Assembly: GCA_035540495.1 (NCBI GenBank) | Contig: DATLGL010000023.1 | Location: 1 to 38,785 of the forward strand | Reading direction: 5' to 3' | Length of the DNA stretch: 38,785 nucleotides | From: DASVEG01 sp035540495 | Lineage (GTDB): Bacteria; Actinomycetota; Acidimicrobiia; Acidimicrobiales; CADCTF01 | Part shown: positions 7,872-16,474 of the stretch, in pieces | How positions within the stretch are numbered: position 1 is the stretch's first letter | How the letters are laid out: every line of letters begins with the position of its first letter | Notes under the pieces: generated by a model | The model's input: only the letters and a program-made list of their open reading frames with translations | What the model was told of the DNA's origin: nothing | Databases searched by the model: none | Made by a program: the position numbers and the translations under genes

Positions 7872-8523
7872 GGCCCGTCCGCGCAGCCCGAAGGGAAGGG
7901 CGAAGGAAGCCGCCGCTCGGCTCGCCGCCGAGTACCCCGGTACGGCGAAGGACCTGTGCGAGCTCGACCACGTCGACCCGTTCCAGCTGCTGGTCGCGAC
8001 GATCCTCTCGGCCCAGTCGACCGATCAGAACGTGAACAAGGTGACTCCGCGCCTGTTCGCGAGGTGGCCGACCCCGGAGGCGCTCGCCGCGGCGGATGTC
8101 GACGAGCTGGAGGAGGTCATCCACTCGACGGGGTTCTTCCGGCAGAAGGCGAAGAGCCTCCTCGGGATGGCCAGCGCTGTCGTCGAGCGATTCGATGGGC
8201 ACGTTCCACATGCGATCGAAGATCTGGTGACGCTGCCGGGCGTCGGGCGGAAGACCGCCAACGTGATCCGCAGCGTGGCCATGGACGAGGCGGGCCTCCC
8301 CGTCGACACCCACGTGCTGCGTCTGTCGAAGCGGCTCGGGCTCACGGAGGAGACCGACCCCGTCAAGGTCGAGATGGTGCTGAACCCGATGGTGCCGCCG
8401 TCGGAGCGGGGGCTGCTCTCGCTCCGGTTGATCCTGCACGGCCGCCGGGTGTGCGTCGCCCGCAAGCCCCGATGCGGTGAGTGCGTGTTGAACGACTTCT
8501 GCCCGAGCGCGTTCCGCGTCTGA
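7870..8523 (+). CDS. nth: Endonuclease III
   Basis: A base-excision-repair glycosylase/AP lyase for oxidised pyrimidines, 217 residues. The helix-hairpin-helix LPGVGRKTA is at 122-130 with catalytic K128, and the catalytic D146 sits in LPVDTHVLRLSKRLGL. The C-terminal [4Fe-4S] loop has C195, C202, C205 and C211, with the exact C-X6-C-X2-C-X5-C spacing. ILSAQSTDQNVNKVTP at 45-60 is also diagnostic. ATG 7870 gives the right length. The gene diverges from mshD with overlapping start codons. Confidence 0.96.
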   Translation: MARPRSPKGRAKEAAARLAAEYPGTAKDLCELDHVDPFQLLVATILSAQSTDQNVNKVTPRLFARWPTPEALAAADVDELEEVIHSTGFFRQKAKSLLGMASAVVERFDGHVPHAIEDLVTLPGVGRKTANVIRSVAMDEAGLPVDTHVLRLSKRLGLTEETDPVKVEMVLNPMVPPSERGLLSLRLILHGRRVCVARKPRCGECVLNDFCPSAFRV

Positions 8524-8537
8524 CGTCGTGCCGGGCG

Positions 8538-8729
8538 CTACGCCAGATCGCTGATCAGCTTCGCCAAGCGACGTGACGCGCTCTGCAGGTCGCGCTCGAT
8601 CTCGAACAGCTCGGGAGCGGCCGACTCGTCGTCGTTCGCCGCCGATTCGGCGATCTCGGCCAGGCGCGTCGTGACGTCGTCGAGCATCGTCGAGAGCGAG
8701 GACAGTTCGGGACGGACGTCGGCGGCCAT
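8538..8729 (-). CDS. Small helical (coiled-coil) protein, unknown
   Basis: A 63-residue acidic protein that is almost all helix: two heptad-like stretches (about 8-31 and 38-62, LFEIERDLQSASRRLAKLI) joined by an acidic linker ANDDESAA. ATG 8729 has a good ribosome binding site (GGAAGGATG, about 6-13 bases upstream). The frame continues open upstream only as the shadow of hisD. It lies between nth (14 bases away, convergent) and divergent hisD. No family is recognised. It has no membrane segment and no motif for catalysis, so a scaffold or regulator role is only a guess. Confidence 0.65.
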   Translation of the reverse strand: MAADVRPELSSLSTMLDDVTTRLAEIAESAANDDESAAPELFEIERDLQSASRRLAKLISDLA

Positions 8730-8788
8730 GGCGTCATCCTTCCCCAACGCACGCACGTCGCCCGCCGGGACACGTTCACGCGCGCCGT

Positions 8789-8794
8789 TAGCAT
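8789..8794 (+). promoter_or_regulatory. Candidate -10 box (TAGCAT) of the his operon
   Basis: TAGCAT ends 10 bases before ATG 8805 of hisD. No Shine-Dalgarno is visible before that ATG, so hisD, the first gene of the operon, is probably leaderless. I see no attenuator with a run of His codons upstream. Confidence 0.5.
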
Positions 8795-8804
8795 TGACGG
8801 CCTC

Positions 8805-10091
8805 ATGCTGAACCGACTCGACCTGCGCGGGAAGACCGGCGACCTCCGCGGCGTGCTTCCCCGTCCCCACGCGGCGACCGAACCGCCCGTGGCCCACGTG
8901 CAGGCCCTGCTCGCCGAGGTGCGGGAGCGGGGAGACGACGCGGTTCGCGATCTGACCGAGAAGTTCGACGGCGTGCGGGTCGAGCAGCTTCGGGTGCCCC
9001 AATCCGAGATCGATGCCGCTCTCGCTTCCATCCCGCCACTGCTCCGTGAGGCACTGGAGGTCGCGAAGGCGAACATCCTCAGCTACCACCGAGAGCAGCT
9101 CCACGAAGAGGCGCGCCACGAGCGGGACGGCCTCGTCGTCCGCGAGCTCCGCCGCCCGGTCGACCGCGCGGCGGTGTACGTCCCCGGCGGACTGGCGCCG
9201 CTGATCAGCACGGTGCTGATGACGGTCATCCCCGCTCGCGTGGCCGGTGTGCCCGAGGTGGTGCTGGTGTCGCCGCCCGACAAGGCCATCGGCACCATCT
9301 CCCCGGGAATCCTCGCCGCCGCCGCGCTCGCCGGCGTCGACGAGGTGTACCGCATCAACGGTCCGGCCGGCATCGGCGCGGTCGCGTACGGCACCGAGAC
9401 CATCCGTCCTGTCGACGTCGTGGTCGGTCCCGGCAACGTCTACGTGTCGCAGGCCAAGCGCGAGGTGTCGGGGGTCGTCGGCATACCCAGTTCGTTCGCG
9501 GGCCCGTCGGAGGTCGTGGTGATCGCCGACGAGACGACGCCAGCGGAGTACGCGGCCATCGACCTCATCGTGCAGATCGAGCACGGTCCCGACGGTCTCG
9601 CTTGGCTGATCACGTGGAGCGAGGACGTGGCGGAGCGGATCCTCGGCGTGATCGGCAACCTGATCGAGAACAACCCGCGGCGAGAGGTGATCGCTGCGAA
9701 CATCGAGGCGAACTCGTACGTCGCGATCGTCGACGGGCCCGAGCACGCGATCGAGGTGGCCAACGCGATCGCGCCGGAGCACCTCCAGCTCATGACGGCC
9801 GATCCCGAGTCGCTGCTTCCGTTGGTTCGCCATGCCGGCGCGGTGTTCACCGGTGCCTACGCGCCGGCGAGCGTGGGCGACTACGTCGCCGGGCCGTCCC
9901 ACGTCCTGCCGACCTACGGCTCGGCCCGCTTCGCCGGAGCGCTTCGGGTCGACGACTTCTCGAAGTACGTCCACGTCGTGTCGGTCGACGAGCCGACGCT
10001 CGCGAAGCTGGCACCGCATGTGATGGCGCTGGCCGAGGCCGAGGGTCTCGAGGCGCATGCGGAGTCGGTGCGGCTCCGGACGCCGAGGTAA
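8805..10091 (+). CDS. hisD: Histidinol dehydrogenase
   Basis: Catalyses the last two steps of histidine synthesis, L-histidinol to L-histidine with 2 NAD. The 428-residue protein keeps the zinc ligands Q257, H260, D359 and H418, and the catalytic pair E325-H326 in APEHLQL. The NAD-binding region includes VVGPGNVYVSQAK (about 206-218) and the SSFAGPSEVVVIAD signature. It is the first gene of hisD-C-B-H-A-F. Its stop codon lies within the ribosome binding region of hisC (10 bases to the next ATG). Confidence 0.97.
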   Translation: MLNRLDLRGKTGDLRGVLPRPHAATEPPVAHVQALLAEVRERGDDAVRDLTEKFDGVRVEQLRVPQSEIDAALASIPPLLREALEVAKANILSYHREQLHEEARHERDGLVVRELRRPVDRAAVYVPGGLAPLISTVLMTVIPARVAGVPEVVLVSPPDKAIGTISPGILAAAALAGVDEVYRINGPAGIGAVAYGTETIRPVDVVVGPGNVYVSQAKREVSGVVGIPSSFAGPSEVVVIADETTPAEYAAIDLIVQIEHGPDGLAWLITWSEDVAERILGVIGNLIENNPRREVIAANIEANSYVAIVDGPEHAIEVANAIAPEHLQLMTADPESLLPLVRHAGAVFTGAYAPASVGDYVAGPSHVLPTYGSARFAGALRVDDFSKYVHVVSVDEPTLAKLAPHVMALAEAEGLEAHAESVRLRTPR

Positions 10092-10101
10092 GGCGGGCAC
10101 C

Positions 10102-11169
10102 ATGCGCAGCGGCCTGCCTCAGCCGGCCGACAACCTGGGTGAGCTCGAGGGGTACCACTCACCTCAGGTCGACGTCGAGGTCCGGCTCAACACGAACGAG
10201 TCACCGTACGGCCCGCCCCGCGAGTGGGTCGGCGAGGTGGTCGGGGAGCTCGAGCGGATCGACTTCAACCGCTACCCGGATCGTTCGGCGCGGGCGCTTC
10301 GCCAAGCGCTCGCCGAGAGCCACGGCGTCGACGCGTCACAGGTCTTCGTGGCCAACGGTTCGAACGAGGTGCTGCAGACGCTGTTCCTCACCTACGGCGG
10401 CCCAGGTCGCAGCGCCGCGGTGTTCGAGCCCACGTACGCGATGCACTCCCAGATCGGACATCAGACGTTCACGAACGTGGCGGTCGGTCAGCGAAGGGAC
10501 GATTTCACGCTCGATCTCGACGAGGCGAAGCGGGTGATCGGCGATGCGTCACCGTCGCTCACCTTCCTCTGCTCCCCGAACAATCCGACGGGTCTCGCGG
10601 AGCCACGCGAGACCGTCGACGCGGTGCTCGACCTCGCGCCCGGACTCGTGGTCGTCGACGAGGCGTACGGCCAGTTCTCGTCGTGGACGGCGCTCGACAT
10701 GGTCGGCGACGACATCCCGCTCGTGGTGACGCGCACCTACTCGAAGACGTGGTCGATGGCAGGCTTCCGCCTGGGCTACCTGGTGGCGGCCGCCGGTGTC
10801 GTGGCCGAGCTCGAGAAGCGAGTGCTGCCGTACCACCTCGACACGGTCAAGCAGGCCGCGGGGCTCCTCGCGCTGCGTCACACCGACGACATGGAGCGGC
10901 GCGTCGCCGCGCTCGTCGAAGAGCGCGACCGCATCGTGCAGGCGCTTCGTGAGCTTCCGGTCGACGTGTGGCCGTCGGATGCCAACTTCGTGCTCTTCCG
11001 TCCCCGAGCGGCCTCGGGCGACGACGTGTGGCAGGCGCTGGTCGACCGGTCGGTGCTGGTGCGCAACTGCTCGACGTGGCCGAGGCTCGAGAACTGCCTC
11101 CGGGTCACCGTCGGTACGCCCGACGAAGACGATCGCTTCCTGTCCGCCCTGCGAGAGGTTCTCGGATGA
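10102..11169 (+). CDS. hisC: Histidinol-phosphate aminotransferase
   Basis: A PLP enzyme that converts imidazole-acetol phosphate to histidinol phosphate, 355 residues. It has the class I/II aminotransferase markers: LNTNESPYGPP near 29-39, N161 in SPNNPTG, D186 and Y189 in VVVDEAYG, the Schiff-base lysine K215 in TYSKTWSMAG, and R223. ATG 10102 is preceded by AAGGCGGG. A longer frame starting inside hisD adds no conserved residue. The 3' end overlaps hisB by ATGA. Members of this family may also serve aromatic amino acid synthesis. Confidence 0.95.
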   Translation: MRSGLPQPADNLGELEGYHSPQVDVEVRLNTNESPYGPPREWVGEVVGELERIDFNRYPDRSARALRQALAESHGVDASQVFVANGSNEVLQTLFLTYGGPGRSAAVFEPTYAMHSQIGHQTFTNVAVGQRRDDFTLDLDEAKRVIGDASPSLTFLCSPNNPTGLAEPRETVDAVLDLAPGLVVVDEAYGQFSSWTALDMVGDDIPLVVTRTYSKTWSMAGFRLGYLVAAAGVVAELEKRVLPYHLDTVKQAAGLLALRHTDDMERRVAALVEERDRIVQALRELPVDVWPSDANFVLFRPRAASGDDVWQALVDRSVLVRNCSTWPRLENCLRVTVGTPDEDDRFLSALREVLG

Positions 11170-11777
11170 CGACTCCCAACGGCCGCCGTGCCGAACGTTC
11201 ACGTTCGACCGCCGAGACGAAGATCGAGCTCGCGCTCGACCTCGACGGCGCCGGGTCGACGGAGGTCTCCACCGGGCTGCCGTTCTTCGACCACATGCTC
11301 AGCCAGATCGGGAAGCACGGCGGCTTCGACCTGCGCCTGCGTGCCGAGGGCGACCTCGCCGTCGACACCCACCACACGGTGGAGGACGTGGCCATCGTGC
11401 TCGGCGAGGCGTTCCGCGAGGCGATCGGCGACAAGGCCGGCGTCCGCCGGTTCTCGTCGATCCTCCTGCCCCTCGACGAAGCGCTGGTGGAGGTCGCACT
11501 CGACCTCTCAGGGCGGCCGTACGTGGTCTACGAGGTCGAGTTCCCCGGTCCGCTCGATCCACTGCCCCTCGGCACGCCACCGTTCGACCCCCAGCTCGCC
11601 GAGCACTTCTGGCAGTCGTTCGCGCACGCCGCAGCGATCACCCTGCATGTGCGGCTGCGGGCCGGGAAGAACACCCACCACATCATCGAAGCGGTGTTCA
11701 AGGCGGTCTCTCGTTGCCTTCGCGACGCGGTGCGAGTCGAGGGAACGGGTGTGCCGTCGACCAAGGGCTCGCTGTGA
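11166..11777 (+). CDS. hisB: Imidazoleglycerol-phosphate dehydratase
   Basis: Dehydrates IGP to imidazole-acetol phosphate. The 203-residue monofunctional form has no phosphatase domain. The two metal-binding motifs are DTHHTVEDVAIVLG (H69, H70, E73) and KNTHHIIEAVFKA in the second half, with the expected internal repeat of the fold. Its start overlaps the hisC stop (ATGA), so the two are translationally coupled. A separate histidinol phosphatase (hisN type) must be elsewhere. Confidence 0.96.
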   Translation: MTTPNGRRAERSRSTAETKIELALDLDGAGSTEVSTGLPFFDHMLSQIGKHGGFDLRLRAEGDLAVDTHHTVEDVAIVLGEAFREAIGDKAGVRRFSSILLPLDEALVEVALDLSGRPYVVYEVEFPGPLDPLPLGTPPFDPQLAEHFWQSFAHAAAITLHVRLRAGKNTHHIIEAVFKAVSRCLRDAVRVEGTGVPSTKGSL

Positions 11778-11787
11778 GGACAGCGCG

Positions 11788-12426
11788 TTGATCGCGGTCC
11801 TCGACTACGGCATCGGCAACCTGCGGTCGGCCCAGAAGGCGCTCGAACACGTCGGCGCCGACGCCCGCCTGGTCACGAGGGCCGAGGAAGCCGAGGGCGC
11901 AGCGGGCGTCGTGCTGCCCGGCGTGGGAGCGTTCGGTGCGTGCATGAAGGCGCTGCGGTCGTCGGGCCTCGACGCCGTCGCTCACGACGCGGTCGATCGT
12001 GGCATCCCGTTCCTCGGGGTCTGCGTCGGGATGCAGTTGCTCTACGAGGGCTCCGACGAGAGCCCCGACGAGCGGGGCCTTGGCATCCTTGACGGTCGCA
12101 TCCGGCTGCTGCCCGACGGGGTCAAGCGCCCGCAGATGCAGTGGAACCGCCTCGAGATCGTGAAGCCGGGCGACCCGCTGCTCTCCGACCTGTCGCCCGA
12201 TGGCGACCCGTGGGTGTACTTCGTCCACTCGTACGCAGCCGAGGCGTCGCACGACGTCAGCGCGTACTGCGACTACGGGGGCCGCACCGTCGCCGCGGTG
12301 GCGCGCGGCGACAACGTGTGGGCGACCCAGTTCCACCCCGAGAAGTCGGGCGTCGTCGGACTGCGGCTGCTGAAGAACTTCGTCGACCGCTGCACGTCCG
12401 ACGTCACGACCGAAGCGAACCGCTGA
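11788..12426 (+). CDS. hisH: Imidazole glycerol phosphate synthase, glutaminase subunit
   Basis: Releases ammonia from glutamine and passes it to HisF. This class I glutamine amidotransferase of 212 residues has C79 in FLGVCVGMQLLYEGSDE, and H183 and E185 in ATQFHPEKSG. LDYGIGNLRS opens the protein and LPGVGAFG forms the oxyanion region. The start is TTG at 11788, with GAGGA at 11776-11780, seven bases upstream. That ribosome binding site overlaps the hisB stop codon. The last base of its stop is the first base of hisA (TGATG). Confidence 0.96.
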   Translation: MIAVLDYGIGNLRSAQKALEHVGADARLVTRAEEAEGAAGVVLPGVGAFGACMKALRSSGLDAVAHDAVDRGIPFLGVCVGMQLLYEGSDESPDERGLGILDGRIRLLPDGVKRPQMQWNRLEIVKPGDPLLSDLSPDGDPWVYFVHSYAAEASHDVSAYCDYGGRTVAAVARGDNVWATQFHPEKSGVVGLRLLKNFVDRCTSDVTTEANR

Positions 12427-13127
12427 TGGACCTGTATCCCGCGATCGACCTACGCGGCGGCCGCTGCGTGCGGCTCGTCCAAGGCGACTTCTCCCAACAG
12501 ACGGTGTATGGCGACGATCCCGTCTCGGTGGCGCAGGCGTACGAGGCGGCGGGGGCGCAGTGGATCCACGTCGTCGACCTCGACGCGTCGCGTGGCGACG
12601 GATCGAACCGCGACGTCGTCGTGGCGATCGCCGCGGCCGTCGGCATCCCCGTGCAGACGGGCGGCGGTGTTCGCGACGGGTCGCTGCTCGAGCAGGGGAT
12701 CCAGCGGGTCGTCCTCGGCAGCCTCGCAGTGAACGAGCGCGACCGGGCCGGGCAGCTCGTGTCGACCTACGGCACCCGCACCGCGATCGGTCTCGACCAC
12801 CGCGACGGTGAGCTCCGCACGCACGGTTGGGAGGAGCGCGGCGGGGTCGAGATCCTCGACGCCGCGCGCTGGCCGGAGTTCGTCGGCACGGGGGCGTTCG
12901 TCGTCACCGACATCGCACGCGACGGGATGCTCCAGGGCCCCGACCTCGAGGGCTACGCCCGGCTCGTCTCGCTCACCGACACTCCGGTCGTCGCAAGCGG
13001 AGGCGTCGGCACGCTCGACGATCTCCGCGCACTGCGCGACGTAGGCGTCGCGGGAGTCATCGTCGGGAAGGCGCTCTACGAGGGCCGCTTCACCGTCGAG
13101 GAGGCGCTCGAAGCATGCAGACCGTGA
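12426..13127 (+). CDS. hisA: ProFAR isomerase HisA
   Basis: A (beta/alpha)8-barrel of 233 residues that isomerises ProFAR to PRFAR. The catalytic aspartates are D8 (PAIDLRGG) and D162 (VVTDIARDG). The two phosphate-binding loops are TGGGVR and ASGGVGT. In many actinobacteria this enzyme (PriA) also does the TrpF reaction. Here a separate trpF gene at 21923 makes that second activity unnecessary, but the sequence alone does not exclude it. ATG overlaps the hisH stop by one base, and the end overlaps hisF by 13 bases. Confidence 0.94.
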   Translation: MDLYPAIDLRGGRCVRLVQGDFSQQTVYGDDPVSVAQAYEAAGAQWIHVVDLDASRGDGSNRDVVVAIAAAVGIPVQTGGGVRDGSLLEQGIQRVVLGSLAVNERDRAGQLVSTYGTRTAIGLDHRDGELRTHGWEERGGVEILDAARWPEFVGTGAFVVTDIARDGMLQGPDLEGYARLVSLTDTPVVASGGVGTLDDLRALRDVGVAGVIVGKALYEGRFTVEEALEACRP

Positions 13128-13894
13128 GGATCATCCCGTGCCTCGACGTCGACTGCGGTCGGGTCGTCAAGGGCGTGCAGTTCGTCGACCTCAAGGAAGC
13201 GGGTGACCCAGCGGTCCTCGCGAAGCGCTACGACGAGCAGGGTGCGGACGAGGTCGTCTTCCTCGACATCACGGCCTCGCACGAAGAGCGGGAGACGACG
13301 CTCGACGTCGTCCGCCGCACCGCCGAAGAGGTCTTCATCCCGCTGACCGTCGGTGGCGGCATCCGTTCGGCCGAGGACGCCCGTCGCATGTTGCGCGCCG
13401 GCGCCGACAAGGTCGGCGTCAACACCGCCGCACTCGAACGTCCCGACGTCGTCTCCGAGATCGCCGAAGAGTTCGGCGCGCAGTGCGTCGTCGTCGCCAT
13501 CGACGCCAGACGCCGCCGCGACGATCACGACGGTCCCGCGTTCGAGGTGTACACCCACGGCGGCCGACGCCCGACCGGCGTCGACGCGGTCGAGTGGGCC
13601 GCCCGGGTCGAGGCGCTCGGAGCAGGCGAGATCCTCCTCACGTCGATGGACCGTGACGGCACGCGCGATGGCTACGACCTCGAGCTGACGAGAGCGGTCG
13701 TCGACGCGTGCCGTGTCCCCGTGATCGCGAGCGGTGGCGTCGGCACACTCGACCACCTCGTCGAGGGAGCCCGTGACGGTCGTGCCGACGCGGTGCTCGC
13801 CGCTTCGATCTTCCACTTCGGGGAGCACACCGTCGGCGAAGCGAAGGAAGCGATGACCGCGGCCGGCGTGATGGTGCGCCCGGTGCCGGCCTGA
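13115..13894 (+). CDS. hisF: Imidazole glycerol phosphate synthase, cyclase subunit
   Basis: With HisH it makes IGP and AICAR from PRFAR and ammonia. The 259-residue (beta/alpha)8-barrel has catalytic D11 (IIPCLDVD) and D130 (VVVAIDARR), phosphate loops VGGGIRS and ASGGVGT, and the C-terminal ASIFHFGE. ATG 13115 lies inside the end of hisA (13-base overlap), which indicates coupling. It closes the first his block, and a stem-loop follows at 13926. Confidence 0.97.
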   Translation: MQTVRIIPCLDVDCGRVVKGVQFVDLKEAGDPAVLAKRYDEQGADEVVFLDITASHEERETTLDVVRRTAEEVFIPLTVGGGIRSAEDARRMLRAGADKVGVNTAALERPDVVSEIAEEFGAQCVVVAIDARRRRDDHDGPAFEVYTHGGRRPTGVDAVEWAARVEALGAGEILLTSMDRDGTRDGYDLELTRAVVDACRVPVIASGGVGTLDHLVEGARDGRADAVLAASIFHFGEHTVGEAKEAMTAAGVMVRPVPA

Positions 13895-13925
13895 AGTTCG
13901 TCTGAAAACGCCCATTTCCGGCTCA

Positions 13926-13947
13926 TCGGATCGGCGGTCCGATCCGA
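13926..13947. terminator. Perfect 9-bp dyad between hisF and the CAP gene
   Basis: TCGGATCGG at 13926-13934 pairs with CCGATCCGA at 13939-13947 around a CGGT loop. It may end his operon transcription, though no T-run follows. Because it lies only about 10 bases before the next ATG, an operator is equally possible. Confidence 0.4.
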
Positions 13948-13956
13948 GACTCCTCC

Positions 13957-14805
13957 ATGGGGCGAATCGGGCGGGGACTGATCGTCGGTCTGGTGACCGC
14001 GTTCGCGTTGGCGGGGACACCAGCGGCGCCGGCACGTGCGGCCAGCGAGCCCGATCGCGACGCGGCGGCGACGTTGCTCCTGCTCATCAACGCGGACCGC
14101 GCCGCCGCGGGGGTCGCACCGCTCGTGCCGTCAATCCCTGCGACGACCATCGCCGAGGCGTGGTCGCAGCACATGATCGACATCGGTGATCTCGCGCACA
14201 ACGACGACTGGTTCTCGAGCGAGTCGAAGCGACGGCTGGGCGCCGGAGCGGTGGGGGAGAACGTCGCGACGAACATCGACCTCGCCGACGCGCACCGCCG
14301 GCTGATGGCATCGCCGGGGCATCGGGCGAACATCCTCGACGCCAGGTTCCATCACGTCGGCATCGGGGTGGTGCGCGGCCCGACGGGCGCGTTCTGGATC
14401 ACCGAGGACTTCCTCCAGATCAAGGACGTACCGGCGGCGGCTACCTCGACGGTCACACCGCAGCCGGCGCCACCACCGCCGCGCCCGTCCGCGGGCAAGA
14501 CCCCGCCACCTCCGCCGGCCGCGCCGCCGCCCGTGGCGACGGCCGCCGCCGCTCCGCCCGCGCATCCGGCACCCACGGCTCCACCGCAGCCGCAGGTCGT
14601 CGAGGAGCTGCCGCAGCCCGTCGATCCCGCACGCGCGGCCATCGACGACGGGCCGATCGGGCTTCCGGGTGAGCTTGCCGCTCCGGCCCGAGGGCTCCTT
14701 CTGCTCCCCGACGGTCCCGCGCGCACCGTCCCGTTCGTCCTCGTGCTCGGAGCTGCCGCGCTGCTCATCCGCAACGTGGTGCGACTTCGACACCTGCGGC
14801 GGTGA
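13957..14805 (+). CDS. Secreted, membrane-anchored CAP/SCP-domain protein
   Basis: A 282-residue extracellular protein. A signal peptide (1 to about 29, ending ARAAS) is followed by a CAP/SCP (YkwD-like) domain at about 35-155, with the motifs HNDDWF, VGENVA, SPGHRANILD and FHHVGIGV. A proline-rich linker (about 165-225) reaches through the wall, and a single C-terminal helix (about 257-276) with an RLRHLRR tail anchors it with the C-terminus inside. The role of bacterial CAP domains is unclear (cell-wall association is proposed). No Shine-Dalgarno precedes ATG 13957. It is a passenger within the his-trp region. Confidence 0.88.
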   Translation: MGRIGRGLIVGLVTAFALAGTPAAPARAASEPDRDAAATLLLLINADRAAAGVAPLVPSIPATTIAEAWSQHMIDIGDLAHNDDWFSSESKRRLGAGAVGENVATNIDLADAHRRLMASPGHRANILDARFHHVGIGVVRGPTGAFWITEDFLQIKDVPAAATSTVTPQPAPPPPRPSAGKTPPPPPAAPPPVATAAAAPPAHPAPTAPPQPQVVEELPQPVDPARAAIDDGPIGLPGELAAPARGLLLLPDGPARTVPFVLVLGAAALLIRNVVRLRHLRR

Positions 14806-14820
14806 CAACATGCAGCCGTC

Positions 14821-16389
14821 GTGGCTGCGCAGGAGACCCACACCATCGTCGTCGTCGACGACGTCCCCGAGATCCGGGAGATCCTCGGGTTCCTCCTCGA
14901 GGAGAGCGGGTGGTTCACGGTCGTCGGTGAAGCGGGCACCGGCGAAGCCGCGCTCGAACTGGCCGAGAAGCACCGGCCCGACCTCATCCTGCTCGACCTC
15001 GAGCTGCCCGGGCTGAGTGGTTGGGATGTCCTCCCGATGCTCCGGCAGCGGGTTCCTGGATCGCTCGTCGTCGTGCTCAGCGGCAACGTGGAAGGCGAAC
15101 GCACCGATCGCGGTGATCTGGAGTCGCTCGCGGCTGCCGTGCTCGAGAAGGGCACGTCGAACCGCCAGCTCGTGAACTCCCTCCTCGAAGTCGTCGGGCG
15201 GGAACGGTTCGGCGCGACGAAGGTCGTCGACGACCCCGCGCGCCCCGTGTCGACGAACCTCGCGGATCCCGACGCATGGCTCGCCTCGGTCGTGAACGCG
15301 TCGCAGGACGCGATCATCGGCAAGACGCTGGACGGCACGATCGTGTCGTGGAACCCGGCGGCCGAGAGGCTGTACGGCTACCGATCAGAAGAGATTGTCG
15401 GCCGTTCGATCCGCACGATCGTTCCCGCCGACCGGCCCGACGAGGTGGCGCAACTGCTCGCCTCCGTCAGCCGGGGTGAGCGCGTCGAGAGCCACGAGAC
15501 CGTTCGCGTGCACAAGGACGGCAGTCGCATCGACGTCCAACTGACGCTCGCACCGGTGATCAACGCGGCAGGGGTGGTGGTCGGTGCATCGGCGATCGCC
15601 CGCGACATCTCGACCCGCCGGCACACCGACGCCGCGCTCGCCCGCGCCATCACCCAGCTCGAGCGACGCAACCGCGACCTCGTCCGGTCGAACGAGGAGC
15701 TCGACAGCTTCGCCGCGGTGGCATCGCACGATCTCGCGCAGCCGCTGCAGGTGGCGTACGGCTTCCTCGACATGCTCAAGACCGACTACGGCGACTCGCT
15801 CCCGGAGCAGGCCCAAGCGTGGCTCCACTCGTCGCTCACCAGCCTCGAACGGATGCGCAACCTCGTGCGCGACATCCTCCGCTACGCGCGAACCGGCAGC
15901 GGCGAACCGAAGCGCGAGCACGTCGACCTCGCCGGAGTGCTGGCCGACGCATGTGCCGGCGTCGCAGTGGCGATCGAGGAGCGCGACGCCGTCGTCGACC
16001 TCTCCTGCGACGCGGCCGAGGTCGTCGGCGACCGCGGCCAGCTCACGCTGGTGTTCCAGAACCTCGTCAGCAACGGGGTCAAGTTCGTTCGGAGCGATCG
16101 TCGCCCCCACATCGAGGTTCGCGCCGAGACGAGCGGTGACGACGTCGTCGTCAAGGTGAGCGACAACGGCGTCGGGATCCCGCCCGACGACCGCACGAAG
16201 GTCTTCGAGATGTTCCAGCGGTCCGCTGCGGGTGGCCAGACGTTTGCAGGTACTGGTCTCGGGCTCGCCATCGTGAAGAAGATCGTCGGGCGGCACGGAG
16301 GAGCGGTCTGGATCGAGGACGGCATCGACGGCGGCACCACGATCGCCGTGCGGCTTCCTCGGCCGACCGCGGCGGGGATCCGCGCGTAG
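14821..16389 (+). CDS. Soluble hybrid: REC-PAS-histidine kinase
   Basis: A 522-residue cytoplasmic signalling protein. The receiver domain (8-125) has the acidic pair D13-D14, phospho-acceptor D59 (LLDLELPG) and K110. A PAS domain covers about 150-265 (NASQDAIIGKTLDGTIVSWN, cut to its core) with a PAC motif. A coiled-coil leads to the dimerisation domain with phospho-accepting H303 (ASHDLAQPL). The ATPase domain has NLVSNGVKF, DNGVGIP and GTGLGLAIVKK. No membrane segment is present. With the receiver first, the kinase is probably controlled by another kinase. GTG 14821, 15 bases after the CAP gene stop, is the only sensible start. No strong ribosome binding site is seen. Confidence 0.9.
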   Translation: MAAQETHTIVVVDDVPEIREILGFLLEESGWFTVVGEAGTGEAALELAEKHRPDLILLDLELPGLSGWDVLPMLRQRVPGSLVVVLSGNVEGERTDRGDLESLAAAVLEKGTSNRQLVNSLLEVVGRERFGATKVVDDPARPVSTNLADPDAWLASVVNASQDAIIGKTLDGTIVSWNPAAERLYGYRSEEIVGRSIRTIVPADRPDEVAQLLASVSRGERVESHETVRVHKDGSRIDVQLTLAPVINAAGVVVGASAIARDISTRRHTDAALARAITQLERRNRDLVRSNEELDSFAAVASHDLAQPLQVAYGFLDMLKTDYGDSLPEQAQAWLHSSLTSLERMRNLVRDILRYARTGSGEPKREHVDLAGVLADACAGVAVAIEERDAVVDLSCDAAEVVGDRGQLTLVFQNLVSNGVKFVRSDRRPHIEVRAETSGDDVVVKVSDNGVGIPPDDRTKVFEMFQRSAAGGQTFAGTGLGLAIVKKIVGRHGGAVWIEDGIDGGTTIAVRLPRPTAAGIRA

Positions 16390-16474
16390 GTCCTGCTCGT
16401 CATGTACGGTGTTCAGTCGAACACGTACCGTGACAGCCGCTGGGGCGCACGGATCTGCCACAGGATCAACTGCC

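Noticed and set aside
12426..13127. hisA as bifunctional priA
   Set aside because: A separate complete trpF is present at 21923. Without experiments the second activity cannot be claimed.
16400..16435. LexA/SOS box near GTTCAGTCGAAC
   Set aside because: The half-sites are in the reverse order (GTTC-N4-GAAC) of the actinobacterial box GAAC-N4-GTTC, and the neighbouring gene is not a repair gene.
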